From positions 496,001-560,000 of the forward strand of contig NZ_JAHSPG010000002.1 in assembly GCF_019130065.1 (NCBI RefSeq): a stretch of 64,000 nucleotides of DNA, read 5' to 3'. Under the pieces are notes generated by a model that worked only from the letters and a program-made list of their open reading frames with translations, was not told the origin of the DNA and did not search any database. The position numbers were made by a program, and so were the translations under genes. This DNA comes from Pinibacter aurantiacus (GTDB taxonomy: Bacteria; Bacteroidota; Bacteroidia; Chitinophagales; Chitinophagaceae). Shown here in pieces: positions 34,301-42,792 of this stretch. Numbering within the stretch: position 1 is the first letter of the stretch; every line of letters starts with the position of its first letter.

Positions 34301-34509
34301 GTAAGACACAGAATGTTTTCCGGCCGGGCATCTGTGTCCATCAGTATTTTGGCGATTCTCGCGCTTAAGATCTGGGTTTTGCCTGTGCCCGGTCCGGCGA
34401 TAACCATTACGGGTCCTTCTATATTATCTACTGCTAATTTCTGTTGCGGATTAAGCTTATTGTATTCCTCAATAAACTTCATTTCGAGTTGTTCGCGAAA
34501 GCTTGACAT
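31363..34509 (-). CDS. UvrD/PcrA-type helicase fused to a PD-(D/E)XK nuclease domain
   Basis: 1048 residues. Superfamily 1A helicase motifs: P-loop GPGTGKTQ (39-46), motif II VDEYQDTS (about 274), GDDDQSIYRFQGA, TNNYRS, and motif VI LFYVALTRAEQHLFI. The C-terminus (about 790-1030) is a RecB/AddB-like nuclease: CPLRFYFQNL, FGSSVHHALQRLFE, KLDKLEFDGKSVNVVDYKTGD with the active-site Asp-Lys, and cysteines in CGKEDCHWC. With the Cys in ACPLRF they could form an iron-sulfur staple as in AddB. Likely a double-strand-break or gap-processing helicase-nuclease; no AddB-like partner is adjacent. ATG at 34509. Confidence 0.9.
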   Translation of the reverse strand: MSSFREQLEMKFIEEYNKLNPQQKLAVDNIEGPVMVIAGPGTGKTQILSARIAKILMDTDARPENILCLTYTDAGVVAMRKRLLSFIGADAYKVNIYTFHAFCNDVIQENLSLFEKTSLDPISDLERIELFKDLIDAFPKDHLLKRYRGDVYFEIKNLQSLFSTMKREGWTYEFISQKIDEYIADLPTRDEYVAKRATKEFKKGDVRTDKIAEEKEKMEKLRAAVGEFGKFQKLMRDRNRYDFDDMINWVIKAFEENKNLLLKYQEQYQYILVDEYQDTSGTQNKLVSLLINYWEKPNVFVVGDDDQSIYRFQGANVENMLNFADAYKHDLLTVVLTNNYRSTQPILDISKTLIGNNNERLVLQIDGLSKELLSANARLQQLLHLPIIKEYETQRQEMMDITLQVQQLMAEGVVPGRIGIIYKENKYGEELTQYLKLRNIPVYSKRSLNVFDIPLAQKIILLFQYLAAEHDIPYGGDEMFFEILHFDWFGIPPLEIAKLSIEVSESQFGNNKTSLRRLLNEKATRPARDLFTPQLHQGLQTASRVIEKLIGDVPNVTIQTLFENIIREAGVLTFIMKSPEKIWLFQVVNALFDFVKEETKRYPTMSLAQLVNVIDLMKKEKIILPLTQVSGSDKGVNLMTAHGSKGLEFEHVFFVGCNATFWERKRRPGGGFSMPDTMFSSQPIQNDEEELRRLFYVALTRAEQHLFISYSRFKNDGKELEPSQFIAEIQEVHALPVQKVFVGDEVLAEFSILQFGESLQPEISKMEEDFVSNLLDKFVMNVTALSNYLACPLRFYFQNLVRVPSGKSEATEFGSSVHHALQRLFEKMQQDPANNFPSKEEFISDFEWYMRRHRENFTPEQFARRMEYGQTVLANYYEEYSYTFNKIVAIERNIRNVTVQGIPLKGKLDKLEFDGKSVNVVDYKTGDVDKAKSKLLPPNDKDPNGGDYWRQAVFYKILIDNYQQKQWNVVSTEFDFIEPDKKKEYQRRKVHIQPQDITTVTQQIVTVWNKIQQRDFYTGCGKEDCHWCNFVKDNQMAVALHEVNEEDA

Positions 34510-34605
34510 TCTATAAAATTAACGCTCAAAAACGTAAAAAAATCAATGTGCATATTCTTTTAACCGCGTGCGAAAATTGTAGTTTTAACTTTATTATTTT
34601 TCAAA

Positions 34606-35121
34606 ATGGCAGTCTATTCTTTAAAGTCGGTTCAAACTATTCCAGCATCAGTGGAAGCGCTATGGAACTTTTTTTCCGACCCGGAAAAATTGCCGGTTAT
34701 TACACCGCCAAACCTTGGCTTTAAAATCATTTCGCAACATCATGGCGACCATTTGTATGCGGGACAAATTATTGAATACATTGTAAAGCCTATTCTTGGC
34801 ATTCCTCTACACTGGATGACAGAAATTACACATGTGGAGCATCACAAATATTTTGTAGATGAGCAACGTCAAGGGCCATACAGCCTCTGGCACCATCAGC
34901 ACTTTTTTGCTGCTGTAAAGGATGGCGTTGAGATGACGGATATTGTTCATTATAAAGTGCCCTTTGGGTTTATTGGAAATTGGGCAAATGCTCTGCTGGT
35001 TCAAAAATCGCTTCGTGAAATTTTTACTTACCGCTATCAAAAAATTGAAGCGCTATATGGCAAATGGCCATCGCAACAAATGTCTATCAGTTTTCATAAA
35101 ACCTCAAAAGTGCATAAATAA
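34606..35121 (+). CDS. SRPBCC (START-like) domain protein
   Basis: 171 residues in one hydrophobic-cavity helix-grip domain. LKSVQTIPASVEALWNFFSDPEKLPVITP (about 6-34) is the opening strand and first helix, and GPYSLWHHQHFFAAVKDGVEMTDIVHYKVPFG (about 90-121) covers the later strands. Such cytosolic proteins are often annotated as cell-division inhibitor-like or ligand-binding; no function is assigned. ATG at 34606. It is divergent from the helicase gene. Confidence 0.82.
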   Translation: MAVYSLKSVQTIPASVEALWNFFSDPEKLPVITPPNLGFKIISQHHGDHLYAGQIIEYIVKPILGIPLHWMTEITHVEHHKYFVDEQRQGPYSLWHHQHFFAAVKDGVEMTDIVHYKVPFGFIGNWANALLVQKSLREIFTYRYQKIEALYGKWPSQQMSISFHKTSKVHK

Positions 35122-35127
35122 TTGAAG

Positions 35128-35226
35128 ATGCCTATTGACAAAGGTTGGGCCTTCATATTATCTTTGTTTGCTGCCGAACCTTTTGTGATTTATTTGGTTA
35201 TCTTTTTAGCTACAGTCGCCGACTAA
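35128..35226 (+). CDS. Possible 32-residue membrane peptide
   Basis: ATG at 35128 to TAA at 35224, six bases after the SRPBCC stop. The translation is short and strongly hydrophobic (WAFILSLFAAEPFVIYLVIF core), enough for one membrane span. There is no further support such as a clear ribosome site, so chance is quite possible. Confidence 0.2.
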   Translation: MPIDKGWAFILSLFAAEPFVIYLVIFLATVAD

Positions 35227-35330
35227 CAATTTATCTCCCTCTATTACAGCCGCTCCCTAAACTTGTTTTTAATCTACCCCATGTTTGCTCAATCAAAACA
35301 AAATCTATTAAACCTTTAAACTGAGATTCC

Positions 35331-36122
35331 ATGGCAACAAAAAAATCTGCCGCTAAGCCTGCCTATGGTTTTGGTTGGCTGCCCGATCTCCCGGATCAGA
35401 GGGACGTACTATACTCTGCGCCGTTGACAATTATCCGGAAGCTGCCTGCAAAAGTAGATCTGCGTTCCAAATGTCCGCCTGTTTATGACCAGGGACAGTT
35501 GGGAAGTTGCACTGCAAATGCATTAGGTGGCGCATTTGAATTTGGACAAATGAAGCAAAAGAAGAAATACTTCATGCCATCCCGTTTGTTTATTTATTAC
35601 AACGAAAGAGTGCTCATTAATTCCATAAACTCAGATAGTGGAGCCTTTATCCGCGATGGTATTAAAACATTGAATAAGCAAGGCGTGTGCCCGGAAAAAG
35701 AATGGACATATGATGACGACAATTCACCGGGTGCAAAATTCTCTAAAAAACCGCCTGCCAAGTGTTATACGGATGCATTGAAGAATCAGATAACCAGTTA
35801 CCAGAGACTGGTAAATACGAATCTTTTCCAATTGCAGTCATGCCTGTCTGAGGGCTATCCTTTCGTGTTTGGTTTTACCGTGTATCAAAGCTTTATGAAC
35901 ATAGGCAAAGACGGAATGATGCCAATGCCGAAACCAACAGAAAGTGTGCTCGGCGGTCACGCGGTAATGGCGGTAGGTTACGATTCAGCAAAGCAGGTCT
36001 TTATTATCAGGAACTCATGGAGCAAAACCTGGGCAGTAAAAGGCTATTTCTACATGCCATTTGCTTACATAACCGATGCCAACAGAGCTGATGACTTTTG
36101 GACAATAAGAATGGTGGAATAA
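35331..36122 (+). CDS. C1 (papain-like) cysteine peptidase
   Basis: 263 residues. The papain triad is visible: oxyanion Gln54 and nucleophile Cys60 in DQGQLGSCTANA, His210 in GGHAVMAVGYD, and Asn228 in IIRNSWSKTW. PAKVDLRSKCPPVYDQG is the usual start of the mature domain, so there is almost no propeptide. No signal peptide is visible; the N-terminus is MATKKSAAKP, so the enzyme is cytosolic or exported by an unrecognised route. The next plus-strand gene encodes a chagasin-type inhibitor of exactly this peptidase class, separated by a terminator-like hairpin, which suggests self-protection. Confidence 0.92.
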   Translation: MATKKSAAKPAYGFGWLPDLPDQRDVLYSAPLTIIRKLPAKVDLRSKCPPVYDQGQLGSCTANALGGAFEFGQMKQKKKYFMPSRLFIYYNERVLINSINSDSGAFIRDGIKTLNKQGVCPEKEWTYDDDNSPGAKFSKKPPAKCYTDALKNQITSYQRLVNTNLFQLQSCLSEGYPFVFGFTVYQSFMNIGKDGMMPMPKPTESVLGGHAVMAVGYDSAKQVFIIRNSWSKTWAVKGYFYMPFAYITDANRADDFWTIRMVE

Positions 36123-36261
36123 AATTTTATTAATAAAACGTAACTATTGTCAACCAGGCAGATTGCTTGGTTGTAAAGTGTACATAAGTAGGGTACTACT
36201 AAATGTTGAAAAGTTTCCCTTTTTTAACCATTTAAACCTTGATGTAGGTACACATATGGTC

Positions 36262-36300
36262 AAAAATCCGGTGAATTTAGTTTGGCCGGATTTTTTTATT
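36262..36300 (+). terminator. Terminator-like hairpin between peptidase and inhibitor genes
   Basis: AAAAATCCGG (36262-36271) and CCGGATTTTT (36286-36295) pair with a 14-base loop and a seven-T run. It may attenuate or end peptidase transcription 25 bases before the inhibitor start codon. Confidence 0.6.
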
Positions 36301-36324
36301 TGTATTCGTCTAAAAAACACTCTT

Positions 36325-36624
36325 ATGGCCGGTGAAAATATAGCTATGAACGTGAACGAAACGAAAACGATCACATTACCTGGCGGCGGCACAACAGGTT
36401 ATAGCTGGAGCTTTAAAGCTGTGCCGGACGGTGTGGTAAAAGTTTCATCAATGACAAAAGCAGCAACGGCAGGCGGTAAAGGGCCCGTCGGCGGAACAAA
36501 CGATGACGTTTTTTCCATAACTGCAGTAGCAAAAGGAAGCACCACCGTTACTTTCAGGTTTGGCAGAAATTGGGAGGATAAGGAACCGAAGAAGACGAAT
36601 ATTTACCAGATAGAAGTTAAATAA
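36325..36624 (+). CDS. Chagasin-type (I42) cysteine peptidase inhibitor
   Basis: 99 residues from ATG at 36325. The sequence has the three loops of the I42 family: GGGTTGYSW (about 21-29, the NPTTGY-W loop), a G-rich central loop (about 46-61, GGKGPVGGTNDDVF) and FGRNWED (the RPW-loop position). It is an all-beta Ig-like inhibitor that wedges into papain-like active sites. No signal peptide is visible in this frame, matching the leaderless peptidase upstream. The stop codon TAA begins the following repeat element. Confidence 0.88.
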   Translation: MAGENIAMNVNETKTITLPGGGTTGYSWSFKAVPDGVVKVSSMTKAATAGGKGPVGGTNDDVFSITAVAKGSTTVTFRFGRNWEDKEPKKTNIYQIEVK

Positions 36625-36725
36625 CTGAATAACTGAGTAACTGAATAACTGAGTGGTTGAGTAATCGAAGTCAGGCACAAACACAAGACATTCAGTTATT
36701 CAGTTACTCAGTTATTCAGTTATTA
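36619..36725. repeat. Word-repeat inverted element, AATAACTG family, spanning two stop codons
   Basis: Left arm 36619-36661 starts in the last codon of the inhibitor gene; right arm 36688-36725 ends on the complement of the nth stop. Both arms carry the same deviating word (GAGTAACTG against CAGTTACTC) at the same position, so 32 consecutive bases pair perfectly. The loop is about 26 bases. Confidence 0.88.
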
Positions 36726-37385
36726 CCCTATCGCTTTCACCCCCGCCTTCACATTCTTCTGATAATATTTACAAACCGGCCTCAAGCCGCATTCATCGCA
36801 TTTTGGGGTGCGGGCAACACAAATATATCTTCCATGCAAAATGAGCCAGTGATGGGCTATATGCACCAATTCTTTTGGAATGAATTCGAGTAATTGTTTT
36901 TCAGTAGCCAAAGGAGTAGTAGCATTAAGTGTCAATCCAATTCTTGCCGCTACGCGAAAAACGTGCGTGTCCACCGCCATGTTTGGTTGATTGTCTACCA
37001 CAGAGGTGATCACATTTGCTGTTTTTCTCCCAACGCCGGGCAATTCCACCAATTCATCAACAGTCATGGGAATTTCTCCATGAAACTTCTCCACCACCAT
37101 TTTCGCCATCCCGATGAGATGTTTTGTTTTGTTGTTGGGGTAAGAAATACTTCTGATCAGTGGAAACAAATCATCAAAAGTGGCGTGGGACAAAGCTTCC
37201 ACATCCGGATATTCTTCAAAAATTGCCGGCGTGGTCATGTTCACCCTTTTATCTGTGCATTGTGCCGATAATATAACAGCCACCAATAACTGGTAGGGAT
37301 TATCGTAGAGCAATTCTGTTTCAGCATTGGGCGCATGTTGCTTAAAATAATCAAGTACGAAAGCGTATCGTTCTTTGCGAGTCAT
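36723..37385 (-). CDS. nth: Endonuclease III
   Basis: 220-residue base-excision glycosylase/AP lyase for oxidised pyrimidines. Helix-hairpin-helix LPGVGRKTANVI (115-126) contains the catalytic Lys121; the catalytic Asp139 is in AVDTHVFRV. The [4Fe-4S] loop has the exact spacing C-x6-C-x2-C-x5-C (Cys189, 196, 199, 205). ATG at 37385. Convergent with the inhibitor gene through a repeat element. Confidence 0.97.
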   Translation of the reverse strand: MTRKERYAFVLDYFKQHAPNAETELLYDNPYQLLVAVILSAQCTDKRVNMTTPAIFEEYPDVEALSHATFDDLFPLIRSISYPNNKTKHLIGMAKMVVEKFHGEIPMTVDELVELPGVGRKTANVITSVVDNQPNMAVDTHVFRVAARIGLTLNATTPLATEKQLLEFIPKELVHIAHHWLILHGRYICVARTPKCDECGLRPVCKYYQKNVKAGVKAIG

Positions 37386-37396
37386 GAAAGCAAGAT

Positions 37397-37521
37397 AATT
37401 GAAAATTCCTGCCCGACTGCATCAGGCAGGCGGGGAAAATTGAAAGTTGAAAATGTAGGGGCGAATCGCATTCGTCCTGCCTTTGCTAGTTGAGAGTTGA
37501 GAATGGAGAGTTGAGAGTTAG
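37397..37521. repeat. Composite repeat: AATTGAAAG words, CCTGCCCGACT hairpin, GGGGCGAAT palindrome and GAGAGTTGAG words
   Basis: In order: AATTGAAAATT, interrupted by CCTGCCCGACTGCATCAGGC-type hairpin DNA (37408-37435), resumed as AAAATTGAAAGTTGAAAATG to 37454, then GTAGGGGCGAATCGCATTCG (37455-37481), then TAGTTGAGAGTTGAGAATGG words (37488-37521). Four families are stacked in 125 bases. The C-rich hairpin recurs at 51953 and the GGGGCGAAT palindrome at 41689, 59466 and 59526. Confidence 0.75.
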
Positions 37522-37533
37522 TCGTTTGCGGGC

Positions 37534-37570
37534 AAAAAAAATCGCCATGACCTCACTTGTCACGGCGACT
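37534..37570 (-). terminator. Terminator of the 76-residue protein gene
   Basis: On the minus strand TCGCCGTGAC and GTCATGGCGA pair (one G-T), followed by eight T. It lies 25 bases past the stop codon at 37595. Confidence 0.75.
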
Positions 37571-37594
37571 CTTTTACATTTTATTGCTAAAGAA

Positions 37595-37825
37595 TCAGGC
37601 AGTTTCTGCCATAACTTCTTTCGCGTAATTAAGCACATTCTCGACAGCTTCCTGGCGTGGAGAAACGGTGTCTACAACGATACCTTCCATACTTTCTTGT
37701 AAAGTGCGGAGAGTTTCCTGTAAAGACCAATCTTCAGATAACGCTTTTTCGATAGCTGCGGTGTGCTCTGGAGAAGTTTCTTTGTACAAATACAATAAAA
37801 TGTCTTCAGGTGTAAAACTTTTCAT
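37595..37825 (-). CDS. Small acidic conserved-type protein of unknown function
   Basis: 76 residues from ATG at 37825. No signal peptide or membrane segment. MKSFTPEDILLYLYKETSPEHTAAIEKAL looks like the first two helices of anti-sigma/zinc-finger-type N-terminal domains (LYxYxE then an HxxxxE-like helix) but the cysteines are absent. The rest is helical and acidic. It has its own terminator and a leader hairpin at 37858-37880, so it is probably expressed alone. Function unknown. Confidence 0.65.
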   Translation of the reverse strand: MKSFTPEDILLYLYKETSPEHTAAIEKALSEDWSLQETLRTLQESMEGIVVDTVSPRQEAVENVLNYAKEVMAETA

Positions 37826-37857
37826 TAGCAAACCATTTAAAGTCCAGTAATAAAATC

Positions 37858-37880
37858 TTCCGAAGTGTCCAGCTTCGGAA
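37858..37880. other. Hairpin in the leader of the small acidic protein gene
   Basis: TTCCGAAG and CTTCGGAA pair perfectly around TGTCCAG. It lies 33 bases before the minus-strand start codon; GTCCAG recurs at the start of the leader. It could be regulatory; no T-run in the minus-strand sense. Confidence 0.35.
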
Positions 37881-37971
37881 ATTAGTCCGTGTTTAAAACG
37901 CCTTCAGGATAAAGTTATTGTCTTTTTTTCAATTTTTTTTGGAAAATAGGAGCCTAACTCTTATGTATGAG

Positions 37972-38268
37972 CTATTTATTAATTATAAAAAGATCCTCGC
38001 TGTCGCGTTTCATGAAGTATTTTTCCCTGGCGTACTTTTCCAGGGTGGCTGGATTTGCTTTAAGTTCCTCTAATTCTGCCTTGGTGAGGTCGATTTGCTC
38101 CTGGTAATACAATTCGCTCTTTTGTAGCTGTTTAAGCTCGTTTGGCTGGCGGAAATGGGTTGTGATAATATCCCTGTCGTCGAAAAAGATCATCCAAATG
38201 GCAAAACCAAGTACGGTAAGCGCATACTTATTCTTAATCCAGGATGGTATTTTGTTGAGCAGAGCCAT
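37972..38268 (-). CDS. Septum formation initiator (FtsB/DivIC-like)
   Basis: 98 residues: a short cytoplasmic head, one membrane helix (about 14-31, YALTVLGFAIWMIFF), then a periplasmic coiled coil (about 42-78) and the terminal segment EKYAREKYFMKRDSEDLFII, which is the typical FtsB/DivIC ending (ExYARExYxxxxxGExLF). It would bridge FtsL and FtsQ in the divisome. It is on the same strand as eno, separated by a word-repeat element; eno-ftsB neighbourhood is widespread in bacteria. Confidence 0.9.
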   Translation of the reverse strand: MALLNKIPSWIKNKYALTVLGFAIWMIFFDDRDIITTHFRQPNELKQLQKSELYYQEQIDLTKAELEELKANPATLEKYAREKYFMKRDSEDLFIINK

Positions 38269-38290
38269 GAAGATTTGGGATTTTCGTAAA

Positions 38291-38476
38291 AGTAGTGAGT
38301 TTTAAGTTATGAGTTATGAGTTTTGAGTAATGAGTTTTGCAGGTGTGGGTAAAAAGTAGTGAGTTTCAAGTCCCGGTTTTCAGCTGTGGATAACCGAGTT
38401 GCCTAAAAAAGTAATGAGTTTTAAGCCAGAGTGTCTCCACTCAAAACTCAAAACTCATTACTCAAAACTTATAACC
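38291..38476. repeat. Word-repeat inverted element, TGAGTTTTGAGTAATGAG family
   Basis: Left words run 38291-38340 (AGTAGTGAGTTTTAAGTTATG and so on) with partial extra copies at 38354-38374 and 38408-38427. The right arm 38439-38476 is inverse (CTCAAAACTCATTACTC). It lies between the ftsB/divIC start and the eno stop, ending three bases from the latter. The only locus of this family seen in the window. Confidence 0.75.
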
Positions 38477-38479
38477 TGA

Positions 38480-39796
<1,317 letters not shown>

Positions 39797-39829
39797 TTAA
39801 AGAATGTTTACCATTTGATAAACTGGTTG

Positions 39830-39837
39830 CAAATCTA
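39830..39837 (-). promoter_or_regulatory. Candidate -7 box for eno
   Basis: Minus-strand TAGATTTG matches TAnnTTTG, about 60 bases before the ATG. No clean -33 TTTG is present at 17-23 bases. Confidence 0.4.
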
Positions 39838-39913
39838 TTGAACTTTTCGTGGAGTTTATTGAAGAAAATTCCGAAAACCTTATGAAATAACTATTAATTG
39901 TTAGGGTGCGGGG

Positions 39914-39961
39914 TGATGGTTGTTAGTTGTTGGTTGTTAGTTGTTGGTTGGTCGTTGTTGG
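39914..39961. repeat. Single word-repeat arm, TTGTTAGT family, inside the end of a gene
   Basis: GGTTGTTAGTTGTTGG occurs twice in tandem, followed by TTGGTCGTTGTTGGG. No inverted partner is nearby. It covers the last residues (QQRPTNN) and the TAA stop (39937-39939) of the SUKH-domain gene. Confidence 0.75.
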
Positions 39962-40593
39962 GAGATGCGTTTTGGCCGATTGAATTTCTCCAGATCTAGT
40001 GCCTTTTTATTCCATAAGGAATTCGTATTTACTTTTGCTGTGATTACCGAAGCGTATTGATAAAATGTATCCCGCGCTATTCCTTTGGATAGACTATCCG
40101 CCCAAAATATAATGTCCCTGCCATACATCGAAAGCACAAGCTCCTCGTTATCTAAAATTAGAAACCTATGTCCAAAATAAGGAAATATAGCTGGCGCCAT
40201 TGATTGTGTGATGGCGTCCTTAGGCAAGGCATTATCTTCTAGAATCCAGTCAAGCTTCGACTTTATTTTTTCAATGTCATCAGGATATGAGTAAAATCTT
40301 GTACCAAACTCAATCGGACCTTCACCTCCATTGTTGTTTATTCCGGGTTTATCAAGTCCATTCATTGTTCTAAAATAGTTTTTCAATGACTCTGGAAATT
40401 GTAATCCCAGCTGTTTTTGAAAATCATCAATCTCTGATTCAGTAAGTCCTGGTTTCCACTTACTGCCTTTCTGAACTTGAAATCCCCAACAAGCATCTAA
40501 TTCAATCTGCTCCCAATATTTTTCACTTTCTTGTTTAAGAAGTTCAAAACTGGCAATTGAATTATCTAATTTCTCGAATGCGGACTTTGTCAT
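39937..40593 (-). CDS. SMI1/KNR4 (SUKH) domain protein
   Basis: 218 residues. The SUKH core is visible as LTESEIDDFQKQLGLQFPESLKNYFRTMNGLD (about 50-81), where the conserved Glu, the aromatic and the (L/F)PxSLKxYF helix are typical, and FPYFGHRFLILDNE (about 137-150). SUKH proteins often act as immunity proteins against contact-dependent toxins, but stand-alone copies are common and no toxin gene is adjacent. Its C-terminal residues are encoded by a word-repeat arm. ATG at 40593. Confidence 0.85.
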   Translation of the reverse strand: MTKSAFEKLDNSIASFELLKQESEKYWEQIELDACWGFQVQKGSKWKPGLTESEIDDFQKQLGLQFPESLKNYFRTMNGLDKPGINNNGGEGPIEFGTRFYSYPDDIEKIKSKLDWILEDNALPKDAITQSMAPAIFPYFGHRFLILDNEELVLSMYGRDIIFWADSLSKGIARDTFYQYASVITAKVNTNSLWNKKALDLEKFNRPKRISQQRPTNN

Positions 40594-40676
40594 TATTGGA
40601 GGGATATTATAGTTGACTTGTAAATAGTTTCCCTAAATGGATTTGTTTGCGTTTTTATACCGTTCTAACAAGCCGC

Positions 40677-40713
40677 CAACAACTCTCCACTCTCAATTCT
40701 CAACTCTCAACTA
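40677..40713. repeat. Single word-repeat arm ending on the gldA stop codon
   Basis: CAACTCTCCACTCTCAATTC and onward; the final CTA is the complement of the gldA TAG. No left partner is seen in the 83-base spacer that separates it from the SUKH gene start. Confidence 0.75.
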
Positions 40714-41622
40714 TCCCTGCCCTTGCGTCAAACTCCTGAACACATCTTCCAAACTTTGACCGCCGCTTTGAAGGGATGTGATGTTCAAATTGTTTTCCAG
40801 CGCCAGTTCCAGCAGTTGCTTCTTTGCTTCTGCAACGTCGGTTGCGGTTAGCAGCCACTCGCTGGTATTTACTTTTGTAATTGTTTGAATGGCGCTCAGG
40901 CGGCGGAGCCATTCGTCTTCCAGTGATTCTTTAAAGCTTACGCGAATAGAGTTGTCGTTGCTTTGCTTGCGCAGGTTTTGAACGCTGTCGTCAGCAATCA
41001 GCTTGCCTTTATTGATGATGATAACCCGGTCGCAAATGGCTTCCACTTCCTGTAGTATATGCGAAGAAAAAATAACGGTTTTGTTTACACCCAATTGTTT
41101 GATCACCTCTCTTATTTCGATGATCTGGTTAGGGTCAAGTCCTGTAGTTGGTTCATCAAGGATCAAGACCTCCGGATCGTGTAGCAGCGCGGCAGCGAGG
41201 CCCACACGTTGTTTATAACCTTTGGAAAGTTGCCCGATTTTCTTATTGCTTTCCGGAGTTAAACCAACGGTAACAATGGCTTTTTCAATCGCTTCTTTTT
41301 TATTGGTAACCTGGTGTACGCCAGCGGTGAAGTCAAGATATTCCCTTACATACATATCGTAGTACAAAGGATTGGCTTCCGGCAAATAGCCTATTTTCTT
41401 TTTAACTTCCAATGGATGTTGGCGAACATCAATATTGCTAACGGTTACTTTACCGGCATCAGCTTGCAAATAGCCTGTAATAATTTTCATAGTCGTAGAT
41501 TTTCCTGCACCGTTCGGGCCAAGAAAACCAACTATTTCACCTTTGTTCAATGAAAAGGAAATATCATTAACCGCTTTCTGCTCGCCATATTTTTTAACCA
41601 GTCCGCTAACCTGAATTGACAT
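40711..41622 (-). CDS. gldA: Gliding-associated ABC transporter ATP-binding protein GldA
   Basis: 303 residues from ATG at 41622; upstream in-frame codons translate a repeat arm. ABC ATPase: Walker A GPNGAGKS (35-42), Q-loop region GYLPEANPLYYDM, signature LSKGYKQRV (about 131-139), Walker B EVLILDEPTTGLDP and H-loop FSSHIL. The length, the MSIQVSGLVKKYGEQKAV start and the C-terminal QSLEDVFRSLT ending match GldA-type proteins. The permease partners GldF/GldG are not in the window. As an alternative it may be a generic copper/Na+ export-type ATPase; the family boundary is loose. Confidence 0.8.
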   Translation of the reverse strand: MSIQVSGLVKKYGEQKAVNDISFSLNKGEIVGFLGPNGAGKSTTMKIITGYLQADAGKVTVSNIDVRQHPLEVKKKIGYLPEANPLYYDMYVREYLDFTAGVHQVTNKKEAIEKAIVTVGLTPESNKKIGQLSKGYKQRVGLAAALLHDPEVLILDEPTTGLDPNQIIEIREVIKQLGVNKTVIFSSHILQEVEAICDRVIIINKGKLIADDSVQNLRKQSNDNSIRVSFKESLEDEWLRRLSAIQTITKVNTSEWLLTATDVAEAKKQLLELALENNLNITSLQSGGQSLEDVFRSLTQGQG

Positions 41623-41652
41623 TGGAAGGAAGTATTTGGCGCAAAATACGGA

Positions 41653-41925
41653 ATTAGTTGAGAGTGGAGAATTGAGAGTTGAGAGTGGCAGGGGCGAATG
41701 CATTCGCCCAGTAATAGTTGAGAGTTGAAAATGAAACCAAACGAAAAGGCCGCAAGCGGCGGGTATTTGATAGCAGGGCTTTTGGCCAAATATTCCTTAC
41801 CTGAATTATGCATTCTGAAAACTTAATTCAAGCAATGAATATTGCACCTAAGCACCTGCCCCCAAATTACCTGTATCTTGCGACCTTTAAACAACTCTCA
41901 ACTCTCCACTTTCAATTCTCCACTA
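41653..41925. repeat. Word-repeat inverted element with an embedded GGGGCGAAT palindrome
   Basis: Left side: TTAGTTGAGAGTGGAGAATTG words (41653-41688), then CAGGGGCGAATGCATTCGCC (41689-41712, a perfect GGGCGAATGCATTCGCCC palindrome at 41692-41709), then TAGTTGAGAGTTGAAAATG. Right arm 41890-41925 is inverse (CTCTCAACTCTCCACTTTC) and ends on the complement of the carbonic anhydrase TAG. The loop of about 150 bases has no gene. Confidence 0.8.
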
Positions 41926-42558
41926 AAATTTATCGTACTCGTACAACGGATCAATATGTGTGCAAGCCTCCATTTCAAAAACGGGCTTAATGATACCGTC
42001 TTTAAGGCCGTACACCCAGCCGTGCAAGTGCGGAGCTTGTCTTTCTGCCCAGGCTTTTTGAATGATGGATGTTTTTGCAAGGTTCATTACCTGCTCTTGT
42101 ACGTTCAATTCTGTCAATCTATTTAAACGTAGTTCTTCGTCTTTAATGGTATCAAGCTCATCTCTGTGAAGCCTGTACACATCTTTAATATTGCGCAGCC
42201 ACATGTTCAGCACTTGTTTGTAATCTGTTGTGGTAGTAGCTGCTTTTACGCCGCCGCAACCATAGTGACCACACACAATAACGTGTCTTACTTTCAAATG
42301 TACTACTGCATATTCCAGCACCGATAACAAGTTCACATCTGTATTGATCACCAGGTTTGCAATGTTGCGGTGTACAAATATTTCTCCGGGCTGAGTTCCG
42401 GTAATTTCATTTGCCGGAACGCGGCTGTCACTACAACCGATCCACAAAAACTCTGGTGTTTGCAAATGCGCTAACCTGTCAAAAAACTCAGGATCTGCTT
42501 CTACTTTCTCTGCTGCCCAACCTTTGTTCTCTAGCAATAATTTTTCGTAAGCTTTCAT
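41923..42558 (-). CDS. can: Beta-class carbonic anhydrase
   Basis: 211 residues from ATG at 42558. Zinc ligands and dyad are in place: Cys42, Asp44 and Arg46 (WIGCSDSRVPA), His98 and Cys101 (CGHYGCGG). It reversibly hydrates CO2 to bicarbonate in the cytosol. The SulP anion transporter gene lies immediately upstream on the same strand, 231 bases away across a repeat element, which suggests joint bicarbonate supply. The stop codon TAG coincides with a repeat boundary. Confidence 0.95.
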   Translation of the reverse strand: MKAYEKLLLENKGWAAEKVEADPEFFDRLAHLQTPEFLWIGCSDSRVPANEITGTQPGEIFVHRNIANLVINTDVNLLSVLEYAVVHLKVRHVIVCGHYGCGGVKAATTTTDYKQVLNMWLRNIKDVYRLHRDELDTIKDEELRLNRLTELNVQEQVMNLAKTSIIQKAWAERQAPHLHGWVYGLKDGIIKPVFEMEACTHIDPLYEYDKF

Positions 42559-42644
42559 ATTTCTATTTCTGTTTTTTTGGTTTGCTATGTTAAAGTTAAA
42601 CATTGCAAACAGCTTTTGTTATCCGAAAGTTTAAAATGATTGAT

Positions 42645-42792
42645 TTGATAATTAATAATTAGTAATTAAAAATTAATAACGAGGCATTCCTAATCAATGG
42701 TGGCATCGTTATTAACCGAAAATAAAAGTGCCATTGATTCAACCAAAAGGCCACACCTATTAATTATTCTTTATTAATTATTAATTGTATTA
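42645..42792. repeat. Word-repeat inverted element, TTAATAATTAATAATT family
   Basis: Left arm 42645-42681 (GATAATTAATAATTAGTAAT and so on), right arm 42757-42792 (CTATTAATTATTCTTTATT and so on), ending on the complement of the SulP gene TAA. The loop is about 75 bases. It separates the transporter from the carbonic anhydrase gene. Confidence 0.8.

Noticed and set aside
39937-40593. Toxin-immunity locus around the SUKH protein
   Set aside because: Neighbours are eno and gldA, with no toxin or polymorphic-toxin gene, so only the domain assignment is kept.
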